Source: DSVQ01 sp964484765
GTDB taxonomy: Bacteria; Planctomycetota; Planctomycetia; Planctomycetales; Planctomycetaceae
DNA length: 64,000 nt
NCBI GenBank assembly: GCA_964484765.1
Contig: CAZAGI010000011.1
Span: 1 to 64,000 of the forward strand
Reading direction: 5' to 3'
Part shown: positions 37,001 to 43,491 of the stretch, in pieces
Layout of the letters: each line of letters starts with the position of its first letter
Numbering within the stretch: the stretch's first letter is position 1
Notes under the pieces: generated by a model
What the model was told of the DNA's origin: nothing
Seen by the model: only the letters and a program-made list of their open reading frames with translations
The model's database searches: none
Position numbers and translations under genes: made by a program

Positions 37001-37429
37001 GATTCCTCGGTCGAGCGATTACAAGTGCAGCTGACAGGGATGACTTCCCCGCGGTATGCCATTGCCTGCAATGGCCGCCGCGTGCCGCTGCAATCAACCG
37101 GCAACGTGGGGGAATATCTCGGCGGTGTGCGTTATCGAGCCTGGCAGCCTCCCAGTTGCCTCCATCCCACCCTCTCTGTTCATACCCCGCTCACATTTGA
37201 TATCGTAGACTTATGGCAGCAGCGCTCGGTCGGCGGTTGCCGCTTCCATGTCGATCATCCGGGGGGATTGAACCCCTCGGTGTATCCGGTGAATGCCCTG
37301 GAGGCGGAATGTCGGCGTGCGGCGCGGTTTATCGATCATGGGCACACGGGAGGACGGATGGCGCTGAATGAGGAACGCCTTCCTCAAGAGATTTCCTGGA
37401 CGCTGGATTTGCGGTACATGCCGCGCTGA
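34049..37429 (+). CDS. Large transglutaminase-like protease fused to DUF2126
   Basis: 1126 residues. The N-terminal ~290 residues are a transglutaminase-type papain-fold peptidase with an N-terminal beta domain (VALRHLTEYRYERRVSLGPQ). Triad: Cys180 in SRSGSCRDSAWL, His229 in DLHAWCEVYL, Asp245 in VGLDPTSGL. The rest is DUF2126, with TMGGEPTFVSIDDMEGAEWN, RLSGELLRRMQKRF, GTGGGNHLVLGG and EFCIDKLYSP; parts read like a further glutamine-synthetase/amidoligase-type or peptide-handling module, function unproven. Third gene of the operon. No signal peptide, so it acts in the cytosol. Confidence 0.92.
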   Translation: MTIRVALRHLTEYRYERRVSLGPQVIRLRPAPHCRTPVPSYSLKIHPPEHFLNWQQDPFGNFLARLVIPEPTDLFRVEVNLTADLTVINPFDFFVEEYAEQFPFTYEPELAKDLQPFLECKPFGPAFEDYRKAINFTKRRTTTFLVDLNQRLCSDIRYLIRMEPGVQSPEETLTSRSGSCRDSAWLMVHLLRRCGLAARFVSGYLIQLRADVKSLDGPSGPEQDFTDLHAWCEVYLPGAGWVGLDPTSGLFTGEGHLPLAATPAPSTAAPISGPLEKCETEFHFEMTVTRVHEDPRVTLPYTDQQWAAIDSLGKKVDAQLQQDDVRLTMGGEPTFVSIDDMEGAEWNTAAVGVNKQRLSGELLRRMQKRFASGGLLHFGQGKWYPGEPLPRWAYSCMWRVDGEPLWTKPELLADPTIPGEANVDRAGEFLAELADRLQVDGQWMRPAYEDVWRTMEQERKLPVDVDPRKFDLDDDEDRRRLASILEKGVSRPVGYVMPLTKAWWQAKPQWASGPWPVRTERIFLIPGDSPIGLRLPLDSLPVTGPTEFREILALDPFAERIPLPGYQEIRRRVQERMTAGSRRAAAAAAQRSDNGGGVTMQDPRRPAPLDANQEDQPLRGQPFSLIGTALCIEPRNGVLHVFMPPLTRLEDYLELLGVVETVAEHQKLPVIIEGYLPPPDHRLRVLKVTPDPGVIEVNVQPAANWEELCAITTGVYEDAHHTRLGTEKFQLDGKHAGTGGGNHLVLGGQTSADSPFLRRPDLLRSLLCYWNNHPSLSYIFSGQFIGPTSQSPRVDEGRADAVYELELAFQQVPENQWIAPWMVDRIFRNLLVDLTGNTHRAEFCIDKLYSPDHGNGRLGLVELRGFEMPPHARMSLTQQLLVRSLVAWFWRQPYRAPLVRWGTTLHDRWLLPGPLKADLHEVLSDLRANGYGFENDWFNSHWEFRCPRIGEVYHDGLRLELRTAIEPWYVLGEEPGGGGTTRYVDSSVERLQVQLTGMTSPRYAIACNGRRVPLQSTGNVGEYLGGVRYRAWQPPSCLHPTLSVHTPLTFDIVDLWQQRSVGGCRFHVDHPGGLNPSVYPVNALEAECRRAARFIDHGHTGGRMALNEERLPQEISWTLDLRYMPR

Positions 37430-37485
37430 CAGGCGTCCGACGAGGTCTTGCTCAGAGCCCGCCCGTGGAGAGGGACCGCGTCTCG

Positions 37486-40017
37486 ATGACCGCAACTGCC
37501 GCACCGGGAACAAGCCTCAACGTGCCTGTTCAACTGCCGACGTCGGTTTATCACGAAGTCTATGACTCTCAAGGAGTCGTTCGCCCCGCGTGGTCCCAGT
37601 TCCTCGACCGGCTGAGCCATGTTACCACCGAAGAACTGACCTACCGTTCCCAGCAAGCCGAGCAATTGCTTGAGGAGAACGGCGTCACCTTCAACGTGTT
37701 TCAGGAAGGTCGGCAGGCGCAGCGCCCCTGGAGTCTGGATCTCCTGCCGTTCATCTTCGGCGCGGCAGAATGGGCACAGTTAAATGCGGGATTGCGTCAA
37801 CGCGCCCGTTTGCTGAATCGGATCATTGCCGATTGTTATGGACCGCGAGAGCTCATTCACGACGGCACACTGCCGCCGGAAGTCCTGTTCGCGAACCCGG
37901 GCTTCTTGCGCCCTTTTGTGGGAGTGCACCACAGTCCGGTTTCGATGGCGCTGTACGCCACGGAACTGGCTCGATCGCCGGACGGTGTCTGGCGCATCAT
38001 GGCCGATCGGGCGGAAGCCCCGGCGGGTGCCGCCTTCGCGCTGGAAAACCGCATCGCCGCCTCGCGGACATTGCCGCCCGCCTTAAGCGACCCCGCGGTG
38101 TGTCGCCTCGCGCCGTTCTTTCTCACGCTGCAAAACTCGCTTCGGACGTTGGGAAGCCGGCTTTCCGATAACCCGCGGATTGTGCTCCTCTCGCCGGGGG
38201 CCAAGTATCCGTACTACTTCGAAGATGTGTATCTCGCGCGGTACCTGGGCTACACCCTCGTGGAAGGGGCCGACCTGGCGGTCCGGCATGACCGCGTCTT
38301 TCTCAAGACGCTTGCCGGACTGGTCCCGATTGACGTCATCATTTCTCGCGGGGTGGAACGGGGCATTGACCCGCTGGAGCTCGGCGGCGGAGAACCGCAC
38401 GGCATCCCGGGACTGCTCAAAGTCATCCGCGGAAAGAAAGTCGTGGTCGCCAACACTCCCGGTTGTGGACTCATCGAATCCCCCATTTTCATGGCGATTC
38501 TGCCTCAGGCCTGCCGCCGGCTGTTAAACCAGAACCTGCTTCTACCGTCGATTGCCACGTGGTGGTGCGGCGACCCGGAACAGTTCGCGATCGTGCGTGA
38601 TCGGCTTGATGAACTGGTCATCAAGCCCGCGTTTCAGGCCAGCGGCAGCGAAGAAATTATCGTCCATCGGCTCGATGCCGAAGCGCGGAGTCATCTGCTC
38701 GCCAAGATTGCCGCCCAGCCGTATCACTACGTTGCTCAAGAGTTGATCGCGCGCTCCGCCGTGCCGGTCTTTCGCAACGGATCAATCGGTATCGGCCATG
38801 CCGCCGTGCGAACATTTCTCGCTGCCGATGGCGATGATTACGCTGTGATGCCGGGGGGACTCGTGCGGTTCGCCGCTTCGGCCGATCCGATGGTCTTGTC
38901 GATCGCCGCGGGGGAAGGAAGCAAAGACCTGTGGGTGCTGGCGGAAGATCACGTTCAGCCCGTGACGCTGCTCACCGATGCCGACAAACCGGTGCCGTTG
39001 CGGCGAACCAGTGCCGTCTTTCCCAGCCGTGTCGCCGATGATCTCTTCTGGTTCGGTCAATCCCTCGACCGGGCCGATGTGCTGGCACGGTTGCTCCGTT
39101 CGGTGATTGAACGACTCACCGCGGAATCGGCGGCCGACGTGCCTGAATTACCGTGGCTGATTCGCGCGCTCGCCGACCAGGGGCAATTGGAACCGGGCTA
39201 TGCGATTGCGTTGTTTACATCGCAACTGCCGTCGCTCGCTGAAGCGCTGCCGCGCATGGTCGCAAACGTGGACGAAGCCCGCGGAATCGCCGCCGCCATC
39301 TCGGAAATGGATCGGCTCGCCTCGCTGGAACGCTTGTGGATGTCGCCCGACACCGCACGAAAGGTGCGGGAAATGGCGTTGGCCTTTCGGTCGTCCATCG
39401 AAACCGGCTGGAATGGCCTCGTCGATGTCCTCGAAGCGATTAACGACGTCATTTTGAACGTGGCCGCCGTCAGCGGTCTCATTCACGACGGCATGGTTCG
39501 TGGCCCCGCGTGGCGCTTGCTCGACCTCGGCCGTCGCATCGAGCGGACCCGCAACACCGCAGGACTGCTCCGCAGCATCATCCCCAGCGAAGGCAACATT
39601 CAACGCCCGGCTCTCAAAGCGCTGTTGGAGGTCATCGACTGTCGGATGACCTATCGGTCCCGCTACTTCGACAACATCCAGCAGAACGCCGTCCTCGATC
39701 TATGCCTGACCGATGAAACCTGCCCGCGATCGCTCGTCGTACAACTCTCGATCTTGTCCGAACACGTCGACGCGCTCCCCGGCGACCGGCACACCCTGCT
39801 CCGCAATGAAGAAAAGCGGATTGTGATGTCGATGCTGCATGCAATCCGCATGATTTCCGCGGAGCAATTGGAAAGGCCGCCGTCCGAACATCTTCAAGAT
39901 GAACTGCTCGACATTGAATCGCAGACGCAGACGCTCGCCGATGTGCTAACTCGCAAATACCTGTTGCATTCCGGCATTCCCCGACAAATCACGCTGGGGC
40001 TGGAGCTGCCGCAATGA
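37486..40017 (+). CDS. Fusion of circularly permuted ATP-grasp and alpha-E domain
   Basis: 843 residues from the ATG at 37486, with AGAGGGA upstream. Residues ~1-510 form a second ATP-grasp copy (LRQRARLLNRIIADCYGPRELIHDG, GVWRIMADRAEAPAGAAFALENR, KPAFQASGSEEIIV, VMPGGLVRFAASADPMVLSIAAGEGSKDLWVL). From about 515 on comes an alpha-E domain (RVADDLFWFGQSLDRADVLARLL). It is the single-chain equivalent of the two proteins at 31549 and 33066 but clearly diverged. The stop overlaps the next start by 4 bp, so it is coupled to the second transglutaminase. Confidence 0.92.
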   Translation: MTATAAPGTSLNVPVQLPTSVYHEVYDSQGVVRPAWSQFLDRLSHVTTEELTYRSQQAEQLLEENGVTFNVFQEGRQAQRPWSLDLLPFIFGAAEWAQLNAGLRQRARLLNRIIADCYGPRELIHDGTLPPEVLFANPGFLRPFVGVHHSPVSMALYATELARSPDGVWRIMADRAEAPAGAAFALENRIAASRTLPPALSDPAVCRLAPFFLTLQNSLRTLGSRLSDNPRIVLLSPGAKYPYYFEDVYLARYLGYTLVEGADLAVRHDRVFLKTLAGLVPIDVIISRGVERGIDPLELGGGEPHGIPGLLKVIRGKKVVVANTPGCGLIESPIFMAILPQACRRLLNQNLLLPSIATWWCGDPEQFAIVRDRLDELVIKPAFQASGSEEIIVHRLDAEARSHLLAKIAAQPYHYVAQELIARSAVPVFRNGSIGIGHAAVRTFLAADGDDYAVMPGGLVRFAASADPMVLSIAAGEGSKDLWVLAEDHVQPVTLLTDADKPVPLRRTSAVFPSRVADDLFWFGQSLDRADVLARLLRSVIERLTAESAADVPELPWLIRALADQGQLEPGYAIALFTSQLPSLAEALPRMVANVDEARGIAAAISEMDRLASLERLWMSPDTARKVREMALAFRSSIETGWNGLVDVLEAINDVILNVAAVSGLIHDGMVRGPAWRLLDLGRRIERTRNTAGLLRSIIPSEGNIQRPALKALLEVIDCRMTYRSRYFDNIQQNAVLDLCLTDETCPRSLVVQLSILSEHVDALPGDRHTLLRNEEKRIVMSMLHAIRMISAEQLERPPSEHLQDELLDIESQTQTLADVLTRKYLLHSGIPRQITLGLELPQ

Positions 40018-40898
40018 AATACCGCGTCGAGCATCACACGGTTTACGAAAACACGTTGCCGGTCTCCGTCGGCCATAATGAAGCCTGGCTGACGCCGCGG
40101 CATACCAGCCGGCAATCCGTCCTCTCCCATCGCATCGAGATTCAGCCTGAGCCGTCCACGCGCGGGACATTGACCGACTACTTCGGCAACACGGTGACGC
40201 AGTTTCTGTTCAATCAGGGGTATACTTCACTCTCAATCGCGGCGATTGATGAAGTGGAAATCGTCACTCCCCTGCAGGCCGGATCGCCCGGACCAGCCTG
40301 GGAAACGGTCCTCGAAGAATTGCGTGCCCACGCGACCGGGGAATCCCTGCGGGCTTACGAGTTCACGTTCGAATCACCACGGTGTCGTCTGGTGGATGAG
40401 TTCGCGGACTACGCTCGCGATTGCTGTCAGCCGCATCGTCCGATTCGCGATGTGTTGACCGAACTGATGAAGCGCTTTCATCACGACTTTCGCTACGATT
40501 CGACAGCGACGACGATTTCCACACCGGTGGAGCAGGTGTTTCGTCAACGTCGGGGTGTCTGTCAGGATTTCTCACATCTGATGATTTCGATCCTGCGTTC
40601 GCTGGGATTTGCAGCCCGATATGTCAGCGGGTATTTGCGGACGTTGCCGCCGCCGGGAAAACCGCGACTGGTGGGGGGCGATGCCTCACACGCCTGGCTG
40701 TCAGTCTATGGAGGTTCGCTCGGCTGGGTTGATCTCGATCCGACGAATTGCCAGTTTCCGTCCACGGATCACATCACACTCGCGTGGGGTCGCGATTACA
40801 CCGATGTGGCACCGGTCAAAGGGGTGTACATTGGCGGGAGCAGCCCGAAGCTGCGGGTCAGCGTGGATGTCTGTCCGGTGCTGGGTGCCGAGAAATAG
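40014..40898 (+). CDS. Transglutaminase-like cysteine peptidase
   Basis: 294 residues. N-terminal beta domain (KYRVEHHTVYENTLPVSVGHNEAWLTPR), then the papain-like core: Cys183 in RRGVCQDFSHLMI, His226 in DASHAWLSVY, Asp242 in VDLDPTN. No signal peptide. Fifth gene of the operon, paired by overlap with the ATP-grasp/alpha-E fusion. Acts as protease or acyl-transferase; its likely substrates are the peptides or isopeptides made by the ATP-grasp enzymes, which is inference. Confidence 0.93.
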   Translation: MKYRVEHHTVYENTLPVSVGHNEAWLTPRHTSRQSVLSHRIEIQPEPSTRGTLTDYFGNTVTQFLFNQGYTSLSIAAIDEVEIVTPLQAGSPGPAWETVLEELRAHATGESLRAYEFTFESPRCRLVDEFADYARDCCQPHRPIRDVLTELMKRFHHDFRYDSTATTISTPVEQVFRQRRGVCQDFSHLMISILRSLGFAARYVSGYLRTLPPPGKPRLVGGDASHAWLSVYGGSLGWVDLDPTNCQFPSTDHITLAWGRDYTDVAPVKGVYIGGSSPKLRVSVDVCPVLGAEK

Positions 40899-40942
40899 TC
40901 CCGGGTGTCGCGTCGACAGAATTGAACGCAGGCGGCAGAAAT

Positions 40943-40975
40943 GAAAAAAGCAGCCGGAGAAGATCTCCGACTGCT
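40943..40975 (-). terminator. Terminator of the RRM protein gene
   Basis: A 12-bp stem with one mismatch (40949-40960 with 40964-40975), loop AGA, followed on the minus strand by a run of T. About 50 bp past the stop of the 41024-41371 gene; also lies 45 bp past the operon that ends at 40898. Confidence 0.85.
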
Positions 40976-41023
40976 CTTGTGCATTCTCATCGATGGAGCC
41001 GAAGCTCAGCGACGAAAGGGATG

Positions 41024-41371
41024 TTAGTAGCGGGGACGACCGCCACCGCCGCCACCACCGTATCCGCCGCCACCGCCACCACCGTATCCGCCGCCACCAC
41101 GACCGCCGCCACCGCCCCGGTCTTCCTTGGGACGAGCTTCGTTCACGGTCAACGGACGGCCGTCAACTTCCTTGCCGTTCAGAGCGTTGATCGCCGTCTG
41201 GGCTTCCTGCGGGCTGCCCATTTCAACGAACCCAAAACCCTTAGAACGACCGGTGTCCCGATCCATCACCACCTGGGCCGAGCGCACTTCGCCGTGAGCA
41301 GAGAAAATCTCCTCCAGCTTGCTGCTCGTAATCCCATACGACAAGTTCCCCACGTACAACTTCGTAGCCAT
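41024..41371 (-). CDS. RRM RNA-binding protein with glycine-rich tail
   Basis: 115 residues. Single RNA-recognition motif: RNP2 LYVGNLSY (about 4-11) and RNP1 KGFGFVEM (about 44-51) with the expected aromatics. From residue ~79 the tail is almost all Gly with Arg and Tyr, ending GGRPRY. This is the bacterial/cyanobacterial Rbp type, often cold-regulated. Single gene with a good terminator and a 447-bp upstream region. Confidence 0.95.
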   Translation of the reverse strand: MATKLYVGNLSYGITSSKLEEIFSAHGEVRSAQVVMDRDTGRSKGFGFVEMGSPQEAQTAINALNGKEVDGRPLTVNEARPKEDRGGGGGRGGGGYGGGGGGGYGGGGGGGRPRY

Positions 41372-41818
41372 TCAGACTGCCTTAATCCCGTCGGGTCGCC
41401 CGACTAACCGAACCACTGCCGATGCCGTCACATGACCGACACCGGACGACCAGCAAACCTTTCAGACCGATTCCTCAGGCAGATCCGTCGGCTCAAAAGG
41501 AAATTGAGCGAAGGCGCGTTGAAGTGCGGGAACTGAACCATTTTCGGTCGACTGCTGCGCGTAGGTTAACAGATTGCCAGCGCCGCGAATAGCCGAACTT
41601 ATCGAATTTTTTTCATGTTTCACAGATTTCATTATCAACGATCGACGACGCGTTCGTCTGCCAAGGATGCTCGGGACTCCAACCTCTACGAATACGAACG
41701 AGGTCCGCGGTGGAATACCAACTCCGGAATCAGGATTGTAGAATCAACGCTCTCACCAGTTGCCGCACACCACTCATGCCAAAACACACATCGAGACACG
41801 AGAGGTCGACTGACACCC
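41372..41818. other. Divergent intergenic region upstream of the RRM gene
   Basis: 447 bp between the RRM gene (-) and the FAD subunit gene (+). A T-rich stretch near 41608 and AT-rich DNA at 41570-41650 suggest promoters; no riboswitch or cold-shock leader could be identified by eye. Confidence 0.45.
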
Positions 41819-42715
41819 ATGCGTGACTTCGATTATTCCGCGCCAACAACCCTTGCTGAAGCGCTCACACTCATATCTCACGGCAACGGTACCGCGCGGC
41901 CGCTGGCCGGGGGAACCGATCTCATCGACCATGTTCGCACAGGCCGACTGGCCCCGGACACGGTCGTCGACATCAAGAAAATCGCCGAGTTGAATGTCCT
42001 CGAAGCCGGGGCGGCGGGATTGCGGCTCGGCGCGGCGGTACCGTGTTATCGGATCTATGGTCATGCGGCAATTGTCGCGGATTACTCGGCGCTTGCCGAC
42101 AGCGGCCACATTATCGGCGGCATTCAGATTCAAAGCCGTGCCAGCTTCGGCGGGAATGTCTGCAACTCCGGGCCTGCGGCGGATTCCACGCCGAGCCTCA
42201 TCGCGCTCGGTGCGGTATGCGTGATTGCTGGTCCCAAGGGAACTCGCGAAGTTCCCGCCGAAGACTTCTGCACCGGACCCAGCAGGAACGTGCTTCAACC
42301 CGGCGAACTCCTCGTTGAATTCCGGATGCCGGCCCCCGCGAAGAACACCGGATCGCACTATCGCCGATTCATTCCCCGCAATGAAATGGACATCGCTGTG
42401 GTCGGTGTGGCCGCCTCCGTCACGCTGGATGATGCGAAGCAGAAAATCACGGCGGCGCGGATTTCGCTCGGCGCGGTCGCACCGAAGCCGCTGTTGGCGA
42501 CCGATGCCGCGGCGGCGTTGATTGGCCAAATGCCGAGCGATGCTGTCCTCGCCGAAGCCGCGGACGCGGCCCGGAAAATCGCGACCCCGCTCACCGACAT
42601 GCGCGGTACTGCCGAATACCGCACACACCTCGTCGGCGTCTTGGTGACGCGCGTCGTACAGGCGGCCATCATCCGGGCCAAAGGCGAGAAACTTGATTAC
42701 CGACCGGGGCATTAA
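41819..42715 (+). CDS. Molybdenum hydroxylase FAD-binding (medium) subunit
   Basis: 298 residues from the ATG at 41819, chosen because MRDFDYSAPTTLAEAL is the normal family start. FAD motifs: ARPLAGGTDLIDHVRTG and IGGIQIQSRASFGGNVCNSGPAADSTPSL. C-terminal CO-dehydrogenase flavoprotein domain. First gene of a medium-small-large subunit operon of xanthine dehydrogenase/CoxMSL type; the oxidised substrate is unknown. Confidence 0.93.
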   Translation: MRDFDYSAPTTLAEALTLISHGNGTARPLAGGTDLIDHVRTGRLAPDTVVDIKKIAELNVLEAGAAGLRLGAAVPCYRIYGHAAIVADYSALADSGHIIGGIQIQSRASFGGNVCNSGPAADSTPSLIALGAVCVIAGPKGTREVPAEDFCTGPSRNVLQPGELLVEFRMPAPAKNTGSHYRRFIPRNEMDIAVVGVAASVTLDDAKQKITAARISLGAVAPKPLLATDAAAALIGQMPSDAVLAEAADAARKIATPLTDMRGTAEYRTHLVGVLVTRVVQAAIIRAKGEKLDYRPGH

Positions 42716-42729
42716 AGAGGAAAAAGTCC

Positions 42730-42798
42730 GTTGTCAGTGGTCCGTTGTTAGTTGTGAAGAGACGGAGTTTATCCAACTGACGACTAGCAACTGACAAC
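42730..42798. repeat. Imperfect inverted repeat (GTTGTCAGT family)
   Basis: GTTGTCAGTGG...GTTAGTTG at 42730-42754 and its imperfect inverted copy at 42774-42798 lie in the 152-bp gap between the FAD and Fe-S subunit genes. They look like an intergenic repeat that has entered the operon. Confidence 0.6.
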
Positions 42799-42867
42799 TA
42801 GCAAACCAAAGACACCGGCGGCGAGCGCCGTGCCGCTCATTCGGATTACCAGAGAAAGACTCCCACG

Positions 42868-43356
42868 ATGTCCAAGAAGCGCGTGGTTTCCACGACCATC
42901 AACGGCAATGCGACCGAGTTCCTGTGCGAACCGCGGCAAACACTGCTCGAAGTGCTCCGGAATGTTCTCGACATGACCGGGACGAAAGAGGGTTGCACGA
43001 ACGGCAATTGCGGCTCGTGCACCGTGCTGCTCAACGGCCGGCCGGTGACCAGTTGCCTGGTGCTGGCGGTGGAAGCCGACGGCGCGAAAGTTCGCACCAT
43101 TGAAGGTGTGGCCTGTGGGTCGCATCTCGATCCCGTGCAGAAATGCTTCCTCGAAGGAGCCGCGTTGCAGTGCGGCATCTGCACGCCGGGGTTCATCATG
43201 CAAACGGAAGCGTTGCTGACCGAGAACCCCAGCCCGACGGAATCCGACGTGCGGTTCCACCTGGCGGGGAATCTCTGCCGCTGCACGGGCTACGACAAAA
43301 TCGTCCGTTCGGTCCTCGCCGCCGCCGAACAGAAACGGTGTGAGGCCGCAAAGTAG
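42868..43356 (+). CDS. Molybdenum hydroxylase [2Fe-2S] (small) subunit
   Basis: 162 residues. Plant-type ferredoxin cluster in GCTNGNCGSCTVLLNG plus a later Cys (TSCLV), and the second cluster in QCGICTPGFIMQ and LCRCTGYDKIV, exactly as in the CoxS/XdhC-type family. Transfers electrons from the molybdopterin subunit to FAD. The TAG stop codon is the first part of the REP-like repeat that follows. Confidence 0.95.
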   Translation: MSKKRVVSTTINGNATEFLCEPRQTLLEVLRNVLDMTGTKEGCTNGNCGSCTVLLNGRPVTSCLVLAVEADGAKVRTIEGVACGSHLDPVQKCFLEGAALQCGICTPGFIMQTEALLTENPSPTESDVRFHLAGNLCRCTGYDKIVRSVLAAAEQKRCEAAK

Positions 43357-43473
43357 CCCTGTCGCTCCGCGACAGGACAGCCGGTCAGGCAAACCGCTCC
43401 GACCGATCACAGTCACTCGAACAATGTCCGTCGAATCTTGATCGGCTTACTTGTCGCAGAGCGACAGGGCTAC
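43353..43473. repeat. Inverted pair of GTAGCCCTGTCGC repeats
   Basis: Two 24-bp copies in opposite orientation, 43353-43376 and 43450-43473, differing at two or three positions. Each copy is itself a hairpin (CCTGTCGC/GCGACAGG). The left copy supplies the stop codon of the Fe-S subunit gene. Structure is that of a REP doublet (REPIN-like). Confidence 0.8.
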
Positions 43474-43491
43474 AATCAGAGGATCCGCACA

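Noticed and set aside
41035..41125. GCC/CCACC tandem-like repeats resembling a microsatellite or CRISPR
   Set aside because: They encode the glycine-rich tail of the RRM protein; no spacer-repeat structure.
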